Assembly (NCBI GenBank): GCA_963776665.1
Contig: CAVZNQ010000013.1
Coordinates: 310,001 to 374,000, forward strand
DNA length: 64,000 nucleotides
Origin: Roseiarcus sp963776665
Lineage (GTDB): Bacteria > Pseudomonadota > Alphaproteobacteria > Rhizobiales > Beijerinckiaceae
Direction of reading: 5' to 3'
Part shown: positions 17,000 through 25,963 of the stretch, piece by piece
Numbering within the stretch: position 1 is the stretch's first letter
How the letters are laid out: each line of letters begins with the position of its first letter
The notes under the pieces: model-generated
The model's input: only the letters and a program-made list of their open reading frames with translations
Told to the model about the DNA's origin: nothing
Database searches by the model: none
Program-made: the position numbers and the translations under genes

Positions 17000-17314
17000 T
17001 ATCTGCTCCTGCTGCGAAAAACTATCCAGCGGCAAACTCGGTTCTCCATGCCGCCCGACACGAGGCAGAAAGTATCCCTCGCCGCTTTCAACCTAGTTAA
17101 TTCGAATCTCGCCAACTGAAGCAAGCGATCGAAGTTAAGCAATTGGTTAATCTGCGTATAAGGCTGTACAAAACATTGTCGGAGCCAATTTAAAGGCAAG
17201 TTTTCCTCTCGAAATCTGGGCTCTTATGAACCAATATGATGATGGAGCCCGCAGTATATTCGGAAGCAGGCGCGGCGAGCGCCCGGTTCTTCCGTCTCCT
17301 GGCGTGGCGCGCGG
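17000..17314. promoter_or_regulatory. flp upstream region
   Basis: The 315 bases between flp and the DUF1491 gene are AT-rich and hold no gene. At 17135-17150 lies TTAAGCAATTGGTTAA, which on the flp strand contains TTAACCAA, one base from the CtrA half-site TTAACCAT. The two TTAA elements are 8 rather than 7 bases apart, so this is not a full CtrA box. No clear -35/-10 pair was found. Confidence 0.4.
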
Positions 17315-17662
17315 TCAGGGCGCGAGATCAAGCCAGACGCCGGGCGGGCCCTTCTCAACCTCGACGATCCAGACGTCGGGATCGAAGGCGATCTCCCGTT
17401 TGAGCCGTTCCTCCGCTTCGCCCGCGTCGATGCTGTCGGGTTTGTGCGCCCGGGCGAATATCCTCTCGACGCCCGGCTTCAACTCAACAGCCACGGACTG
17501 AGGCGCCGGCCCATAGAGCGTGGCGCAGCCATTCAGGTGATCGACTTTCACGAAAATGGCGCCGGCCTCCGCCGCGCCGCGGCGGCGAAGGACCGCGCTT
17601 GCTCCTTCCACTCCACATCGACGCAAATAGGCGGCGACCCAAATGTCGGAACGCAGCCGCAA
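17315..17662 (-). CDS. DUF1491 family protein
   Basis: Small protein of 115 residues that fits DUF1491, a family of unknown function found in alphaproteobacteria: it opens MRLRSDIWVAAYLRRC and carries RRRGAAEAGAIFVKVDHLNG and LYGPAPQ, then a C-terminal DPDVWIVEVE segment. No signal peptide or membrane helix. It begins five bases after the stop of the peptidoglycan-binding gene, so the two are probably one transcription unit. Confidence 0.85.
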   Translation of the reverse strand: MRLRSDIWVAAYLRRCGVEGASAVLRRRGAAEAGAIFVKVDHLNGCATLYGPAPQSVAVELKPGVERIFARAHKPDSIDAGEAEERLKREIAFDPDVWIVEVEKGPPGVWLDLAP

Positions 17663-17667
17663 CCGGA

Positions 17668-18279
17668 TCAGCGTCCCCCGGCGCGCGCGGCCACGGTCAG
17701 TTGTTTGACAAGTCGGGGAGAGATCTCGGTCGAAATCGGCAAACCATGGGCGCGTTCGAAATCCCGCACCGCCTGCTGGGTCGCGAGACCGTCATTGCCG
17801 TCCGGCTTGACCGGGTAGCCCAGTTTGGCCAGCGCGGTCTGGGCGGCCAGAATCAGATGCGCCCCGTCGACGTGAGATTCCCCGCGCAGGAGATCGGTGA
17901 TTGGATCGGACGGAGATCCCTCAGCCGTCTCAGCCGGCCGCGCGGGCGGAACAGCGACCGGGGTCGGCGCGGCCGGAGCCTCACGCTCGGCGCTCGCGGG
18001 CTTTGGAACAGGAGGCGCGGCCGGCGGCTGGGCCGGAGAGGAGAAGGGCGCCACGAGCGATCCGAAGAGCGGCGCGGGACGGCGCTCGTGCTGAAAAAGA
18101 AGCGCGTTGACGCCAATCCCGACCAGACCGATCGCAAGACCTGCTCCGAGATAAAGGGGCAGACGCTCGGCCTTGAGCCGCCAGGCCAGCGTTTGCCGCA
18201 GCGTCTTGCCGGCCGAATGGTGGAGAGGTCCCCGGAGCGGAGCCGAACCGGGTCGGATGCGCGAAAGAACCAAAGCCAA
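17668..18279 (-). CDS. membrane-anchored peptidoglycan-binding protein
   Basis: Protein of 203 residues with a short cytoplasmic start, one membrane helix (LPLYLGAGLAIGLVGIGVNALLF, about 40-62), a long Pro/Ala-rich linker and a C-terminal peptidoglycan-binding type 1 domain (AQTALAKLGYPVKPDGNDGLATQQAVRDFERAHGLP). It probably tethers the inner membrane to the wall; no enzyme domain is present. The start is TTG at 18279, supported by AGGAG with a 6-base gap; no better ATG or GTG lies near. It heads a two-gene unit with the DUF1491 gene. Confidence 0.82.
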   Translation of the reverse strand: MALVLSRIRPGSAPLRGPLHHSAGKTLRQTLAWRLKAERLPLYLGAGLAIGLVGIGVNALLFQHERRPAPLFGSLVAPFSSPAQPPAAPPVPKPASAEREAPAAPTPVAVPPARPAETAEGSPSDPITDLLRGESHVDGAHLILAAQTALAKLGYPVKPDGNDGLATQQAVRDFERAHGLPISTEISPRLVKQLTVAARAGGR

Positions 18280-18630
18280 TTTTTTCTCCTTAGACCGCGG
18301 TTCTGTCAGTCGGCTGGAATTCGAAAGGCCGTGAGATCCGACACGAAACCCGACCTCCGAGAATTAGACCTCAAGCGGTTTCCTTAAGATTGCATGCAGC
18401 AACTTAAATCAATCCTAAGCCTCAAGCCCCACGGCGGGCCGTTAAGCGCCAGGACGGGCGGGGCGTTCCGCTATGGTTTACGTTTCGTTACTGCCATTCT
18501 CTCGATTCTTAACGAACCATGGACAGGAAATCTCTAACACGAAGGCGTCTTTCGACAGGGTGTTAGCGTTCTTGACCTAAGGTCCGTCGGGCGATTTGCC
18601 GGATTGCCGGAAATAGTCGCCGAGGCAAGC
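18280..18630. other. divergent intergenic region
   Basis: These 351 bases separate two divergent genes. The middle part (18470-18540) is AT-rich and contains GGTTTACGTTTCGTTAC and TTAACGAACCATGG, which resemble degenerate CtrA-type sites, and a GATTC (GANTC) methylation site. No strict consensus is met and no gene is evident. Confidence 0.35.
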
Positions 18631-19017
18631 ATGGGATTCGTGGCGAAGAGCGCGTTTTGGCTCGGGATGGTGTACAGCGCCATGCCGTTCGATTCCGGAA
18701 GCCCGGTCGCGCTCGCGCCCGCGGCGGCCGGGAAGCCGCGCGCAGACAGTTCGTCACTGGAAACTATCGCCAACTCCGTGATCCCGAGCCTCAGCCAGAC
18801 GCAGGATGGCTGGAAGTCGGCAGCCGAGCTCGCCGCCCGGCTTTGCGCCCACAATTGCTTTCGCCCTTCGCCCGCAGGTTTGAGCTTGATCGACGCCCGA
18901 GGCAGGACGGACCAAGCCGAGCCTGCGCGGCGGCTCTCCCGCGACAAGTCCGACCGACAGGGCGCTGTTCGACCGCCCGTGGCTAACCATATAAGATCCC
19001 CGGACGGACAAACGTGA
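18631..19017 (+). CDS. small membrane-anchored protein, DUF5330-like
   Basis: Hypothetical protein of 128 residues. A short hydrophobic N-terminal stretch (FVAKSAFWLGMVYSAMPF) is followed by a polar, Pro/Ser-rich body with a single CAHNC pair. The N-terminal pattern and the conserved Cys pair recall DUF5330 proteins of Rhizobiales, but the match is by eye only. The ATG at 18631 is preferred (GAGG six bases ahead) over an in-frame start at 18604. It ends 10 bases before sufE. Confidence 0.6.
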   Translation: MGFVAKSAFWLGMVYSAMPFDSGSPVALAPAAAGKPRADSSSLETIANSVIPSLSQTQDGWKSAAELAARLCAHNCFRPSPAGLSLIDARGRTDQAEPARRLSRDKSDRQGAVRPPVANHIRSPDGQT

Positions 19018-19027
19018 CGGAGTTTTC

Positions 19028-19462
19028 TTGTCGGCGATCGACGCCATACGCGACGATTTTGCTTCCCTGGATGACTGGGAGGATCGATATCGCTACGTCA
19101 TCGAGCTCGGCCATACGCTCGAGCCGCTGAGTGCGGCCGCCCACAACGACGCCAACAAGGTCAGGGGCTGCGTCAGTCAGGTGTGGCTGGAATGCGAACC
19201 GACGCCGAACGGCGCGGGCGGAACGACCCTGCGGTACCGCGGCGACAGCGATTCCCACCTCGTGCGGGGCCTGATCGCGATCGCGATCGCTCTTTTTTCC
19301 GACCGAACGCCGGAAGAGATCCTTGCGGTCGACGCGCGCGGCGCCTTTCGCGAGCTCGGCCTCGAGCAGCATCTGACGCCCCAGCGCTCCAACGGCGTTC
19401 GCGCGATGATCGATCGCATTCGCGCTGACGCTGCAGGGATCAGGCTTGGGGCGCTTTCGTGA
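19028..19462 (+). CDS. sufE: SufE-family cysteine desulfuration protein
   Basis: Sulfur acceptor of 144 residues that takes persulfide sulfur from the desulfurase SufS for Fe-S cluster assembly. The acceptor cysteine is Cys48 in NKVRGCVSQVWL, and the SufE features DDWEDRYRYVIELG and VDARGAFRELGLEQHLTPQRSNG are present. The start is TTG at 19028, with GGAG about 7 bases ahead; the next in-frame candidates lie inside the conserved domain. The gene is not inside a suf operon here. Confidence 0.93.
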   Translation: MSAIDAIRDDFASLDDWEDRYRYVIELGHTLEPLSAAAHNDANKVRGCVSQVWLECEPTPNGAGGTTLRYRGDSDSHLVRGLIAIAIALFSDRTPEEILAVDARGAFRELGLEQHLTPQRSNGVRAMIDRIRADAAGIRLGALS

Positions 19463-19581
19463 GCTGAGGCCTATTCGGCCTCGGGCCAGGGCTAGCGACG
19501 ACGTCGGCCCTTTCCAGGGCCACAAATTTCCGCCCGGCTGCCGCGAATTGGTCAACAGTTCATTAATCCCGTTGGGGGAGA

Positions 19582-20475
19582 ATGGGAGCGAGCACTTCGT
19601 CGCGCGGATGCCGGTTGATGAGCGAAAGCAGGGATTTGAGCGTCGGTCGGGAATCCGGGAGCGCCTCGCGCGAACTCGTTCTCGTCGCTTCTCATCCGCA
19701 AACAGAATTCGCGCCCGGGCCGCAGGCGCCCCCGTCGCAGCATAGACTCTCATCGTCCCGATTCGCCTTGGCCGCCGCGGCCATTGCCGTCGTGGTTGCG
19801 GTGGCCGGGGCGCTGATCTGGGAGGATCGCCAGCAGGCCGGGATCCTTGCCGAGCGCGCAAGGGAGACAGAGTTGCTGGCTCAGACAGTCAAATTGCTGA
19901 AGGTGCGTCTCGACGCCATCGACGCCGCCCAATCGCGTGACGATCTGACCGATTTGCGCCGGTCGGTCGGCGATATGAAGTCCACGGTCGTTTCGGCGCG
20001 TGAGTTCAATTCCGCCTTGGCCCGGCTCTCCCAGCAGGTCGACAAGCTGGGCAGTGAGGAAAGCGCAAAAGTCGACAAGCTCGGCGAGCGCCTCGACCGC
20101 GAAGGAAGCACATTGACCGCGGAGCTCTCCACCCGCGTCGACAAGCTGGAGAAAAAAATTGTTGCGCCGATCTCAGCTCCGTCGCAGCCCGGGCAAGCTG
20201 GGCAACCGCCGGTCCCGCCCAAGTTCGCGCCCAACATTTCGATGGAGACGACGGCCTCGATCGAACGGCCGAGACCTCTGCTGCGCGGCTATATCGTCCT
20301 CGACGCCCGGAGCGACGTCGCGCTGATCGGCGGACGTTTCGGCGAGCAGGAAGTGCGCCGGGGCGATTTTCTCCCGGGCGCCGGGCGCGTCGAGCGTATC
20401 GAGCTCAAGGGCGGGCGATGGACGGTGCTGACCAGCGAAGGCCTCATCGCCTCGGCGGACTTCCCGCCGTACTAG
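19582..20475 (+). CDS. bitopic inner-membrane protein with coiled coil, unknown function
   Basis: Protein of 297 residues that I do not recognise. After a polar N-terminus of about 55 residues comes one membrane helix (FALAAAAIAVVVAVAGALIW, about 61-80), a periplasmic coiled coil (about 85-195, with repeated VDKLG...VDKLGERLD units), a Pro/Gln-rich linker and a folded C-terminal part of about 70 residues (RGYIVLDARSDVALIGG to WTVLTSEGLIASADF). The plan of helix, coiled coil, linker and small beta-rich domain resembles PilP/GspC-type proteins, but no sequence signature supports that. The start could also be the ATG at 19618. Confidence 0.7.
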   Translation: MGASTSSRGCRLMSESRDLSVGRESGSASRELVLVASHPQTEFAPGPQAPPSQHRLSSSRFALAAAAIAVVVAVAGALIWEDRQQAGILAERARETELLAQTVKLLKVRLDAIDAAQSRDDLTDLRRSVGDMKSTVVSAREFNSALARLSQQVDKLGSEESAKVDKLGERLDREGSTLTAELSTRVDKLEKKIVAPISAPSQPGQAGQPPVPPKFAPNISMETTASIERPRPLLRGYIVLDARSDVALIGGRFGEQEVRRGDFLPGAGRVERIELKGGRWTVLTSEGLIASADFPPY

Positions 20476-20672
20476 CCTCGGCGCGCCGACTCCGGCCCAT
20501 CCTGATTTGGACCCCGAAGAAGACTTCCCCGCGCCGGGCGCGGCTGACGACCACTCCATTCGAAGTCAAATCCCGGCGGCCGGGCGCGACGCTTTCGGGA
20601 AGCGGACGCCTGTGTTACCAAGCCGGCTTCAGGCTTCCGCGCGTGGCGCGATCCCAAGGATAGACCGCGCAA

Positions 20673-21197
20673 ATGACGGGAAGGCCAACGAGTTTCGGTT
20701 ACGAGGACCTCATAGCCTGCGGTCGCGGGGAATTGTTCGGAGCCGGGAACGCTCAGCTGCCCTTGCCGCCTATGCTGATGTTCGACCGGATCAGCGCGAT
20801 TTCCGAAACCGGCGGGGCCAGCGGCAAGGGAGAAGTGCGCGCCGAACTCGACATCAAACCGGACCTCTGGTTCTTCAGTTGCCATTTCAAGGGCGATCCG
20901 GTGATGCCTGGATGTCTGGGTCTGGACGCGCTGTGGCAATTGACTGGATTCTTCCTTGGCTGGCTCGGACTCCCCGGCAGGGGCCGCGCGCTCGGGGTCG
21001 GGGAGGTCAAGTTCGCCGATCAGGTGCTCCCATCAATAAAAAGAGTCGTGTACGGCGTGGATATCAAGCGCGTCTTCAGAGGCAAGCTTATCCTGGGCGT
21101 CGCTGACGGCTGGCTGGAGGGCGACGGTCGAAGAATCTATGACGTGAAGGATATCCGCGTCGGCCTCTTCAGTCCCTCGAGCGCGGGCTTGGCCTAG
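20673..21197 (+). CDS. fabA: 3-hydroxydecanoyl-ACP dehydratase/isomerase
   Basis: Bifunctional enzyme of 174 residues that dehydrates 3-hydroxydecanoyl-ACP and isomerises the trans-2 to the cis-3 enoyl form, the branch point to unsaturated fatty acids. Catalytic His71 and Asp85 are seen in CHFKGDPVMPGCLGLDALWQ, nearly the same numbering as in Escherichia coli. First gene of fabA-fabB-fabI; the gap to fabB is 37 bases. Confidence 0.97.
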   Translation: MTGRPTSFGYEDLIACGRGELFGAGNAQLPLPPMLMFDRISAISETGGASGKGEVRAELDIKPDLWFFSCHFKGDPVMPGCLGLDALWQLTGFFLGWLGLPGRGRALGVGEVKFADQVLPSIKRVVYGVDIKRVFRGKLILGVADGWLEGDGRRIYDVKDIRVGLFSPSSAGLA

Positions 21198-21234
21198 CCA
21201 ATCGGGGTCCGCGAGCAACGGTGGAGACGAAAGG

Positions 21235-22458
21235 ATGAGGCGCGTTGTCGTCAGCGGCATGGGCATCGTTTCCTCGATCGGCAACAACACCCAGGAAGTG
21301 ACCGCCAGCCTTCACGCAGGGAAGTCGGGGATCACGCGCGCCGAACGCCTTGCCGAGCTCGGCTTTCGCTCCCAGGTCCAGGGAGCGCCGACCCTCCGTC
21401 CCGAGGAGATTGTTGATCGTCGGGCGATGCGCTTTCACGGCGGCGGCACCGCCTGGAACCATGTCGCGATGGATCAGGCGATCGTCGACAGCGGTCTCGC
21501 GCCTGATGAGGTCTCCCACGAGCGGACCGGCCTCATCATGGGTTCGGGCGGCCCCTCGACCCGATCGATCGTCGAAGCCGCCGACATCGCCCGCGCCAAG
21601 GGCCCCAAACGCGTCGGACCCTTCGCGGTGCCAAAGTCGATGTCCTCGACAGCGTCGGCGACCCTGTCGACCTGGTTCAAGATCAAGGGCGTCAGCTATT
21701 CAATATCCTCCGCCTGCGCCACCTCCAATCACTGCATTGGCGCAGCCTATGAGCATATCCTCAACGACAAGCAGGACGTGATGTTCGCTGGGGGTTGCGA
21801 AGAACTCGACTGGACGTTGTCGGTGCTGTTTGACGCGATGGGCGCCCTGTCGTCGGCCTATAACGACACCCCGTCGCGCGCGTCGCGCGCCTACGACAGG
21901 AACCGGGACGGCTTTGTCATTTCAGCCGGGGCGGGCGTTCTGGTGCTCGAAGACTACGAACGGGCAAAAGCCCGTGGCGCCAGGATTTACGGCGAGATCA
22001 TAGGCTACGGCGCCACTTCCGACGGGCACGACATGGTTGCGCCCTCCGGCGAGGGCGCGGCGCGATGCATGAGCCAGGCAATTGCGCGAATCAAGATCCC
22101 GATCGACTACATCAATCCGCATGCGACTTCGACCCCGGTCGGCGATCTCAAGGAAATCGAGGCGATACGCCAGGTCTTCGGTTCAGGGGAGAAATGCCCG
22201 CCGATATCGGCGACCAAATCGCTGACTGGCCATTCCCAGGGCGCCACCGGCGTGCACGAGGCGATCTATTCGCTGCTGATGATGCGGAACGGTTTCATCT
22301 GCGAAAGCGCGCATATTGACGAGCTTGACCCTGCCTTCTCGGACATGCCGATCGTGCGTGCGCGTCGCGACAACGTCAAACTGAGGTCGGCGCTCTCAAA
22401 CTCCTTCGGCTTCGGCGGCACCAACGCCACGCTCGTGTTCAAGCAGGTGGACGCTTGA
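21235..22458 (+). CDS. fabB: 3-oxoacyl-ACP synthase I (KAS I)
   Basis: Condensing enzyme of 407 residues that elongates the cis-unsaturated acyl-ACP made by FabA. The nucleophile is Cys161 in SISSACATSNHC; the catalytic histidines are in NPHATSTPVGD and SLTGHSQGATG. The protein begins MRRVVVSGMGIVSSIG as in FabB of rhizobia. An AAAGG run six bases ahead supports the ATG. It lies between fabA and fabI in one direction. Confidence 0.97.
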   Translation: MRRVVVSGMGIVSSIGNNTQEVTASLHAGKSGITRAERLAELGFRSQVQGAPTLRPEEIVDRRAMRFHGGGTAWNHVAMDQAIVDSGLAPDEVSHERTGLIMGSGGPSTRSIVEAADIARAKGPKRVGPFAVPKSMSSTASATLSTWFKIKGVSYSISSACATSNHCIGAAYEHILNDKQDVMFAGGCEELDWTLSVLFDAMGALSSAYNDTPSRASRAYDRNRDGFVISAGAGVLVLEDYERAKARGARIYGEIIGYGATSDGHDMVAPSGEGAARCMSQAIARIKIPIDYINPHATSTPVGDLKEIEAIRQVFGSGEKCPPISATKSLTGHSQGATGVHEAIYSLLMMRNGFICESAHIDELDPAFSDMPIVRARRDNVKLRSALSNSFGFGGTNATLVFKQVDA

Positions 22459-22550
22459 ATCCGTGAGCGCGCCTCGCCGCGCGGCGAGGGCGGACCAGCC
22501 GCTCGCAGCCCCAGTCCAGTCGATATGCAGAGTCCAACCATGAGTACGCC

Positions 22551-23348
22551 ATGAGGTCCGGTTTGATGAGCGGCAAACGCGGCCTCGTCATGGGCGTCGC
22601 CAACGATCATTCGATAGCCTGGGGCATAGCCAAGACGCTGGCGGCGGAAGGGGCCGAACTGGCCTTCACTTACCAGAGCGACGCGCTTGGAAAGCGAGTC
22701 GCTCCGCTTGCCGAGGCGATTGGCTCGACGCACGTCCTTCCCTGCGACGTCGAGGATCTGGCGTCGGTCGAGGCGGTCCTTTCGGCGCTTGAGACAGCAT
22801 GGGGCAGCCTCGATTTTCTGGTCCATTGCATAGGGTTTTCCGATCGCAATGAGCTGAGAGGCCGCTATGCGGACACCAGCCGCGAGAATTTCATCCGCAC
22901 GATGGTCATATCGGCGTTCTCTTTCACCGAGGTCGCCAAGCGCGCCGCCAACATGATGCCGTCCGGGGGCGCGATGCTCACGCTGACTTTCGGCGGCGCA
23001 ACGCGCGTTGTCCCGAATTACAATGTGATGGGGGTCGCCAAGGCCGCGCTCGAGGCGAGCGTGCGCTATCTGGCTGCGGACTTCGGTCCCGAGAACATTC
23101 GCGTCAATGCGATTTCCGCCGGCCCGATACGCACCTTGGCCGGCGCGGGAATCGCCGACGCGCGCTTCATGTTCAATTTCCAGCGCGCCCATTCCCCGCT
23201 TCGGCGTACGGTGACGATCGAGAATGTCGGCGGCGCCGCGCTCTATCTGCTCTCTCCCCTTTCGGACGGCGTGACCGGCGAGGTGCATTTCGTCGACGCG
23301 GGTTACAATATCGTCTCCATGCCCCGCCCCGATGAGATCAAGAGTTGA
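22551..23348 (+). CDS. fabI: enoyl-ACP reductase (NADH)
   Basis: Short-chain dehydrogenase-like reductase of 265 residues for the last step of each elongation cycle. The NAD-binding start GLVMGVANDHSIAWGIAK, SDRNELRGRYADTS and the catalytic Tyr-x6-Lys pair in PNYNVMGVAKAAL are all present. The start at 22551 (MRSGLMSGKRG) resembles other rhizobial FabI; the ATG at 22566 is an alternative. It ends in a TGA that overlaps the TTG start of the transglycosylase gene. Confidence 0.95.
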   Translation: MRSGLMSGKRGLVMGVANDHSIAWGIAKTLAAEGAELAFTYQSDALGKRVAPLAEAIGSTHVLPCDVEDLASVEAVLSALETAWGSLDFLVHCIGFSDRNELRGRYADTSRENFIRTMVISAFSFTEVAKRAANMMPSGGAMLTLTFGGATRVVPNYNVMGVAKAALEASVRYLAADFGPENIRVNAISAGPIRTLAGAGIADARFMFNFQRAHSPLRRTVTIENVGGAALYLLSPLSDGVTGEVHFVDAGYNIVSMPRPDEIKS

Positions 23349-24622
23349 CGCTGGCGATTCCGACTCGACCGGTCGAGGCGGGCGCGCAGGCTTTGATCGC
23401 TTTCGCGCTCCTGCGCGTCTGCCTCGTTGTGCTTGGAGTTACGGGCCTCGCATTGCCTTCGGACGCCGCGCCTGGCAAGCGACCGGTCTCTTCCCATCGC
23501 GACCCCTTCCGGGAATACATCGCCTCGCTGTGGCCGCTCGCCGAGGAGCGCGGCGTTTCACGCCCGACCTTCGAAGCCGCCTTTGCCGGCGTCTCCTTCG
23601 ATCCGAAGGTCGTCGCAATGACCGAGGCGCAGCCGGAAGTCGTGCGTCCGGTCTGGGACTACGTCGCCTCCGCCGTTTCCCCGGACCGTATCGCCCGCGG
23701 CCGCGGTAAAGCCGACGCGGTGAATGTCTGGCTCGCCAAAGCCAAGGAGACTTACGGCGTCGACGAGGCCGTGATTCTGGGCGTCTGGGGCCTGGAGACC
23801 GATTTTGGCGAGGATGTCGGATCGAACGGCGTCGTTCGCGCCCTCGCAACCCTCGCCTATGCCCGCTTTCGCGGCGATTATTTTCGCGACGAATTGCTGG
23901 CGGCCCTGGCCATACTCGAGGGCGGCGACATTCCTCCTGCGGCGATGCTCGGCTCATGGGCTGGCGCGATGGGACAGACGCAATTCATGCCGTCGAGCTA
24001 CCTTGCCTATGCGGTCGATTTTGAAGGACATGGCCGGCGCGATATCTGGAAGAGTGAAGCCGACGCGATCGGGTCGACTGCGAATTTTCTGGCCAAGCAC
24101 GGCTGGATCAAGGACTTGCCCTGGGGTTTCGAAGTCCGTCTGCCGCCGAATTTCGCCCTGACTGACGCTGATTCGATGTCCCCTGCGCCGTTTGCCTCCT
24201 TCGCCGCCCGCGGCGTCGAGAGAACAGGGGGCGTGCCGTTGCCGGAGAAGGGCGAAGGGCGACTATTGATCCTGGCTGGGCTCAACGGACCTGTGTTTCT
24301 CGTGACCAGCAATTTCGATGTCATCAAAGCCTACAACAATTCAACGGCTTACGCACTCTCGGTGGCCTTGCTTGGCGACGCGACGACAGGGAGCGGAGGG
24401 CTGGTCGCGGCATGGCCAGTCGCTGACCGGCCGCTGACCGCGGCCCAAACCGAAAGAGTTCAGGCGGAACTCAAGAAGATGGGCTACGACGTCGGCAAGA
24501 TCGACGGAAGGACCGGCGATGCGCTGCGTTCGGCCGTGCGCGTCTATCAGGAGCGCAATGGTCTCGCGCCGGACGGCTACGCGAACCTGGCGCTGTTCAA
24601 GCGGCTCAGCGCCGCGCGATGA
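23345..24622 (+). CDS. lytic murein transglycosylase, MltB/SLT_2 type
   Basis: Periplasmic peptidoglycan lyase of 425 residues. A signal-like hydrophobic segment (about 17-40) is followed by the SLT_2 catalytic domain with the catalytic Glu in ILGVWGLETDFG and the motif AGAMGQTQFMPSSYLAYAVD, and a C-terminal peptidoglycan-binding domain (VQAELKKMGYDVGKIDGRTGDALRSAVRVYQERNG). The start given is TTG at 23345, overlapping the fabI stop as TTGA; the ribosome site is weak, so the start is less sure than the family. Confidence 0.88.
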   Translation: MTLAIPTRPVEAGAQALIAFALLRVCLVVLGVTGLALPSDAAPGKRPVSSHRDPFREYIASLWPLAEERGVSRPTFEAAFAGVSFDPKVVAMTEAQPEVVRPVWDYVASAVSPDRIARGRGKADAVNVWLAKAKETYGVDEAVILGVWGLETDFGEDVGSNGVVRALATLAYARFRGDYFRDELLAALAILEGGDIPPAAMLGSWAGAMGQTQFMPSSYLAYAVDFEGHGRRDIWKSEADAIGSTANFLAKHGWIKDLPWGFEVRLPPNFALTDADSMSPAPFASFAARGVERTGGVPLPEKGEGRLLILAGLNGPVFLVTSNFDVIKAYNNSTAYALSVALLGDATTGSGGLVAAWPVADRPLTAAQTERVQAELKKMGYDVGKIDGRTGDALRSAVRVYQERNGLAPDGYANLALFKRLSAAR

Positions 24623-24747
24623 TTGTCCTCGTCGGCGGCGCGCTTGTTTGCCTATGGGCGCCATGCTAGGCGACGCCAAAGCGCGTTTGGATTGCCCCAA
24701 CGACCGCCAGGAGGCGTTCGGGCTCGCGGTACAGGGAGCAGTTGACG

Positions 24748-25233
24748 ATGCCCGATCAAAACGGAAACGGCGCCGAAGCGCCGCAGACCGGCCCGAAATT
24801 TTCGATTCTCGCCCAGTACACCAAAGATCTGTCGTTCGAGAATCCCAATGCGCCGCGCACCTTGGGCGCCCAGCAGGCGGCCCCCAACATCTCAATCCAG
24901 ATCAACGTGAACGCGCGTCAGCTCGCGCCCTCGGACTTCGAGGTGAGCCTCATGCTCGAGGGCGGGGCGGGTCAAGGCGCGGATACGATGTTCAAGTTCG
25001 AGCTCAACTACGCCGGCGTGTTCCGGGTCGAGAACTTCCCGCCGGAACAGGTCCAGCCCGTGGTCATGATCGAAGGGCCGCGACTTTTGTTCCCGTTCGC
25101 GCGCCAGATCATCGCCGACGCAGTGCGAGGCGGCTCCTATCCGCCGCTTTATATCGACCCGATCGATTTTCACGCTCTCTATCTGCAGCGTTTGGCCGCT
25201 GCCGGCGGGCAGCAGCAGCAGCGAACCGCCTGA
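24748..25233 (+). CDS. secB: protein-export chaperone SecB
   Basis: Tetrameric cytosolic chaperone of 161 residues that holds precursors unfolded and hands them to SecA. The conserved core FSILAQYTKDLSFENPNAP and the C-terminal SYPPLYIDPIDFHALYLQR fit SecB. The ATG at 24748 follows GGGAG by 9 bases; a TTG two codons upstream is in frame. secB faces dnaQ tail to tail, the same neighbourhood seen beside the origin in Caulobacter and Sinorhizobium. Confidence 0.96.
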   Translation: MPDQNGNGAEAPQTGPKFSILAQYTKDLSFENPNAPRTLGAQQAAPNISIQINVNARQLAPSDFEVSLMLEGGAGQGADTMFKFELNYAGVFRVENFPPEQVQPVVMIEGPRLLFPFARQIIADAVRGGSYPPLYIDPIDFHALYLQRLAAAGGQQQQRTA

Positions 25234-25254
25234 GCTATTGCTGAGGGGGGCAGG

Positions 25255-25956
25255 TCACGCCGGCCTCGCCACATAGCGAAACCAGATCGCGTGCTCGCCG
25301 AGACTTTGGATATATTGAGCGTGAGCGCTTGCCTCCTCGCGCGCGACCGACAATTGTCTGCGCAGCCGCTCACCCAAGCGGGGAGAAAGCCCGAGGGCGA
25401 ACGGACCGGCAAGCCCCTCAGCGTCCCCGAACACGAGCGAGCGCTGCCGGCCTCCGGTGAGCTCGCAATAGATTTCGGTGAGAATTTCCGCATCGAGCAA
25501 CGCGCCGTGCCTGACGCGCCGCGAGCGATCGATGCGATAGCGGTCGCACAGAGCGTCGAGGCTGTTTGGCTGTCCAGGATGCTTTCTTCGCGCCAGCACA
25601 AGCGTGTCGACGACGCGGTCCATGCCGATCGGCTCGCGCCCGAGCCTCGCCAGTTCGGCGTTGACGAAGCGCATATCGAATTCGGCATTGTGGATGACGA
25701 GCGTCGAATCGCCGACGAAGGCGAGAAATTCGTCGACGACGCTGGCGAACGCCGGCTTGTCCTTGAGGACGGCCGCGGTGTGGCCGTGAACGCGCGCGGC
25801 GTCTTCGGGCACGTCGCGCTCCGGATTGATGAGCGTATGGAACACCCTTCCGGTCGGGGCCTGATGAACGATTTCGACCGCGCCGATTTCCAGCACACGA
25901 TGTCCCTCGGCGGGATTGAGGCCTGTCGTTTCGGTGTCGAGCACGATTTCGCGCAC
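25255..25956 (-). CDS. dnaQ: DNA polymerase III epsilon subunit
   Basis: Proofreading 3'-5' exonuclease of 233 residues. Exo I is DTETTG, Exo II is IHNAEFDMRF, and Exo III-epsilon is HGALLDAEI with catalytic His and Asp. The GTG at 25956 was chosen: it gives the standard VREIVLDTETTGL start, lies 7 bases after the coaE stop and is preceded by GGAGG 11 bases away. An open TTG at 26010 would overlap coaE by 47 bases. Last gene of the ppsR-maf-aroE-coaE-dnaQ unit. Confidence 0.94.
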   Translation of the reverse strand: MREIVLDTETTGLNPAEGHRVLEIGAVEIVHQAPTGRVFHTLINPERDVPEDAARVHGHTAAVLKDKPAFASVVDEFLAFVGDSTLVIHNAEFDMRFVNAELARLGREPIGMDRVVDTLVLARRKHPGQPNSLDALCDRYRIDRSRRVRHGALLDAEILTEIYCELTGGRQRSLVFGDAEGLAGPFALGLSPRLGERLRRQLSVAREEASAHAQYIQSLGEHAIWFRYVARPA

Positions 25957-25963
25957 GGCGTTG

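Noticed and set aside
17135..17150. Full CtrA box upstream of flp
   Set aside because: The TTAA elements are 8 bases apart, not 7; only the half-site was kept as a low-score finding.
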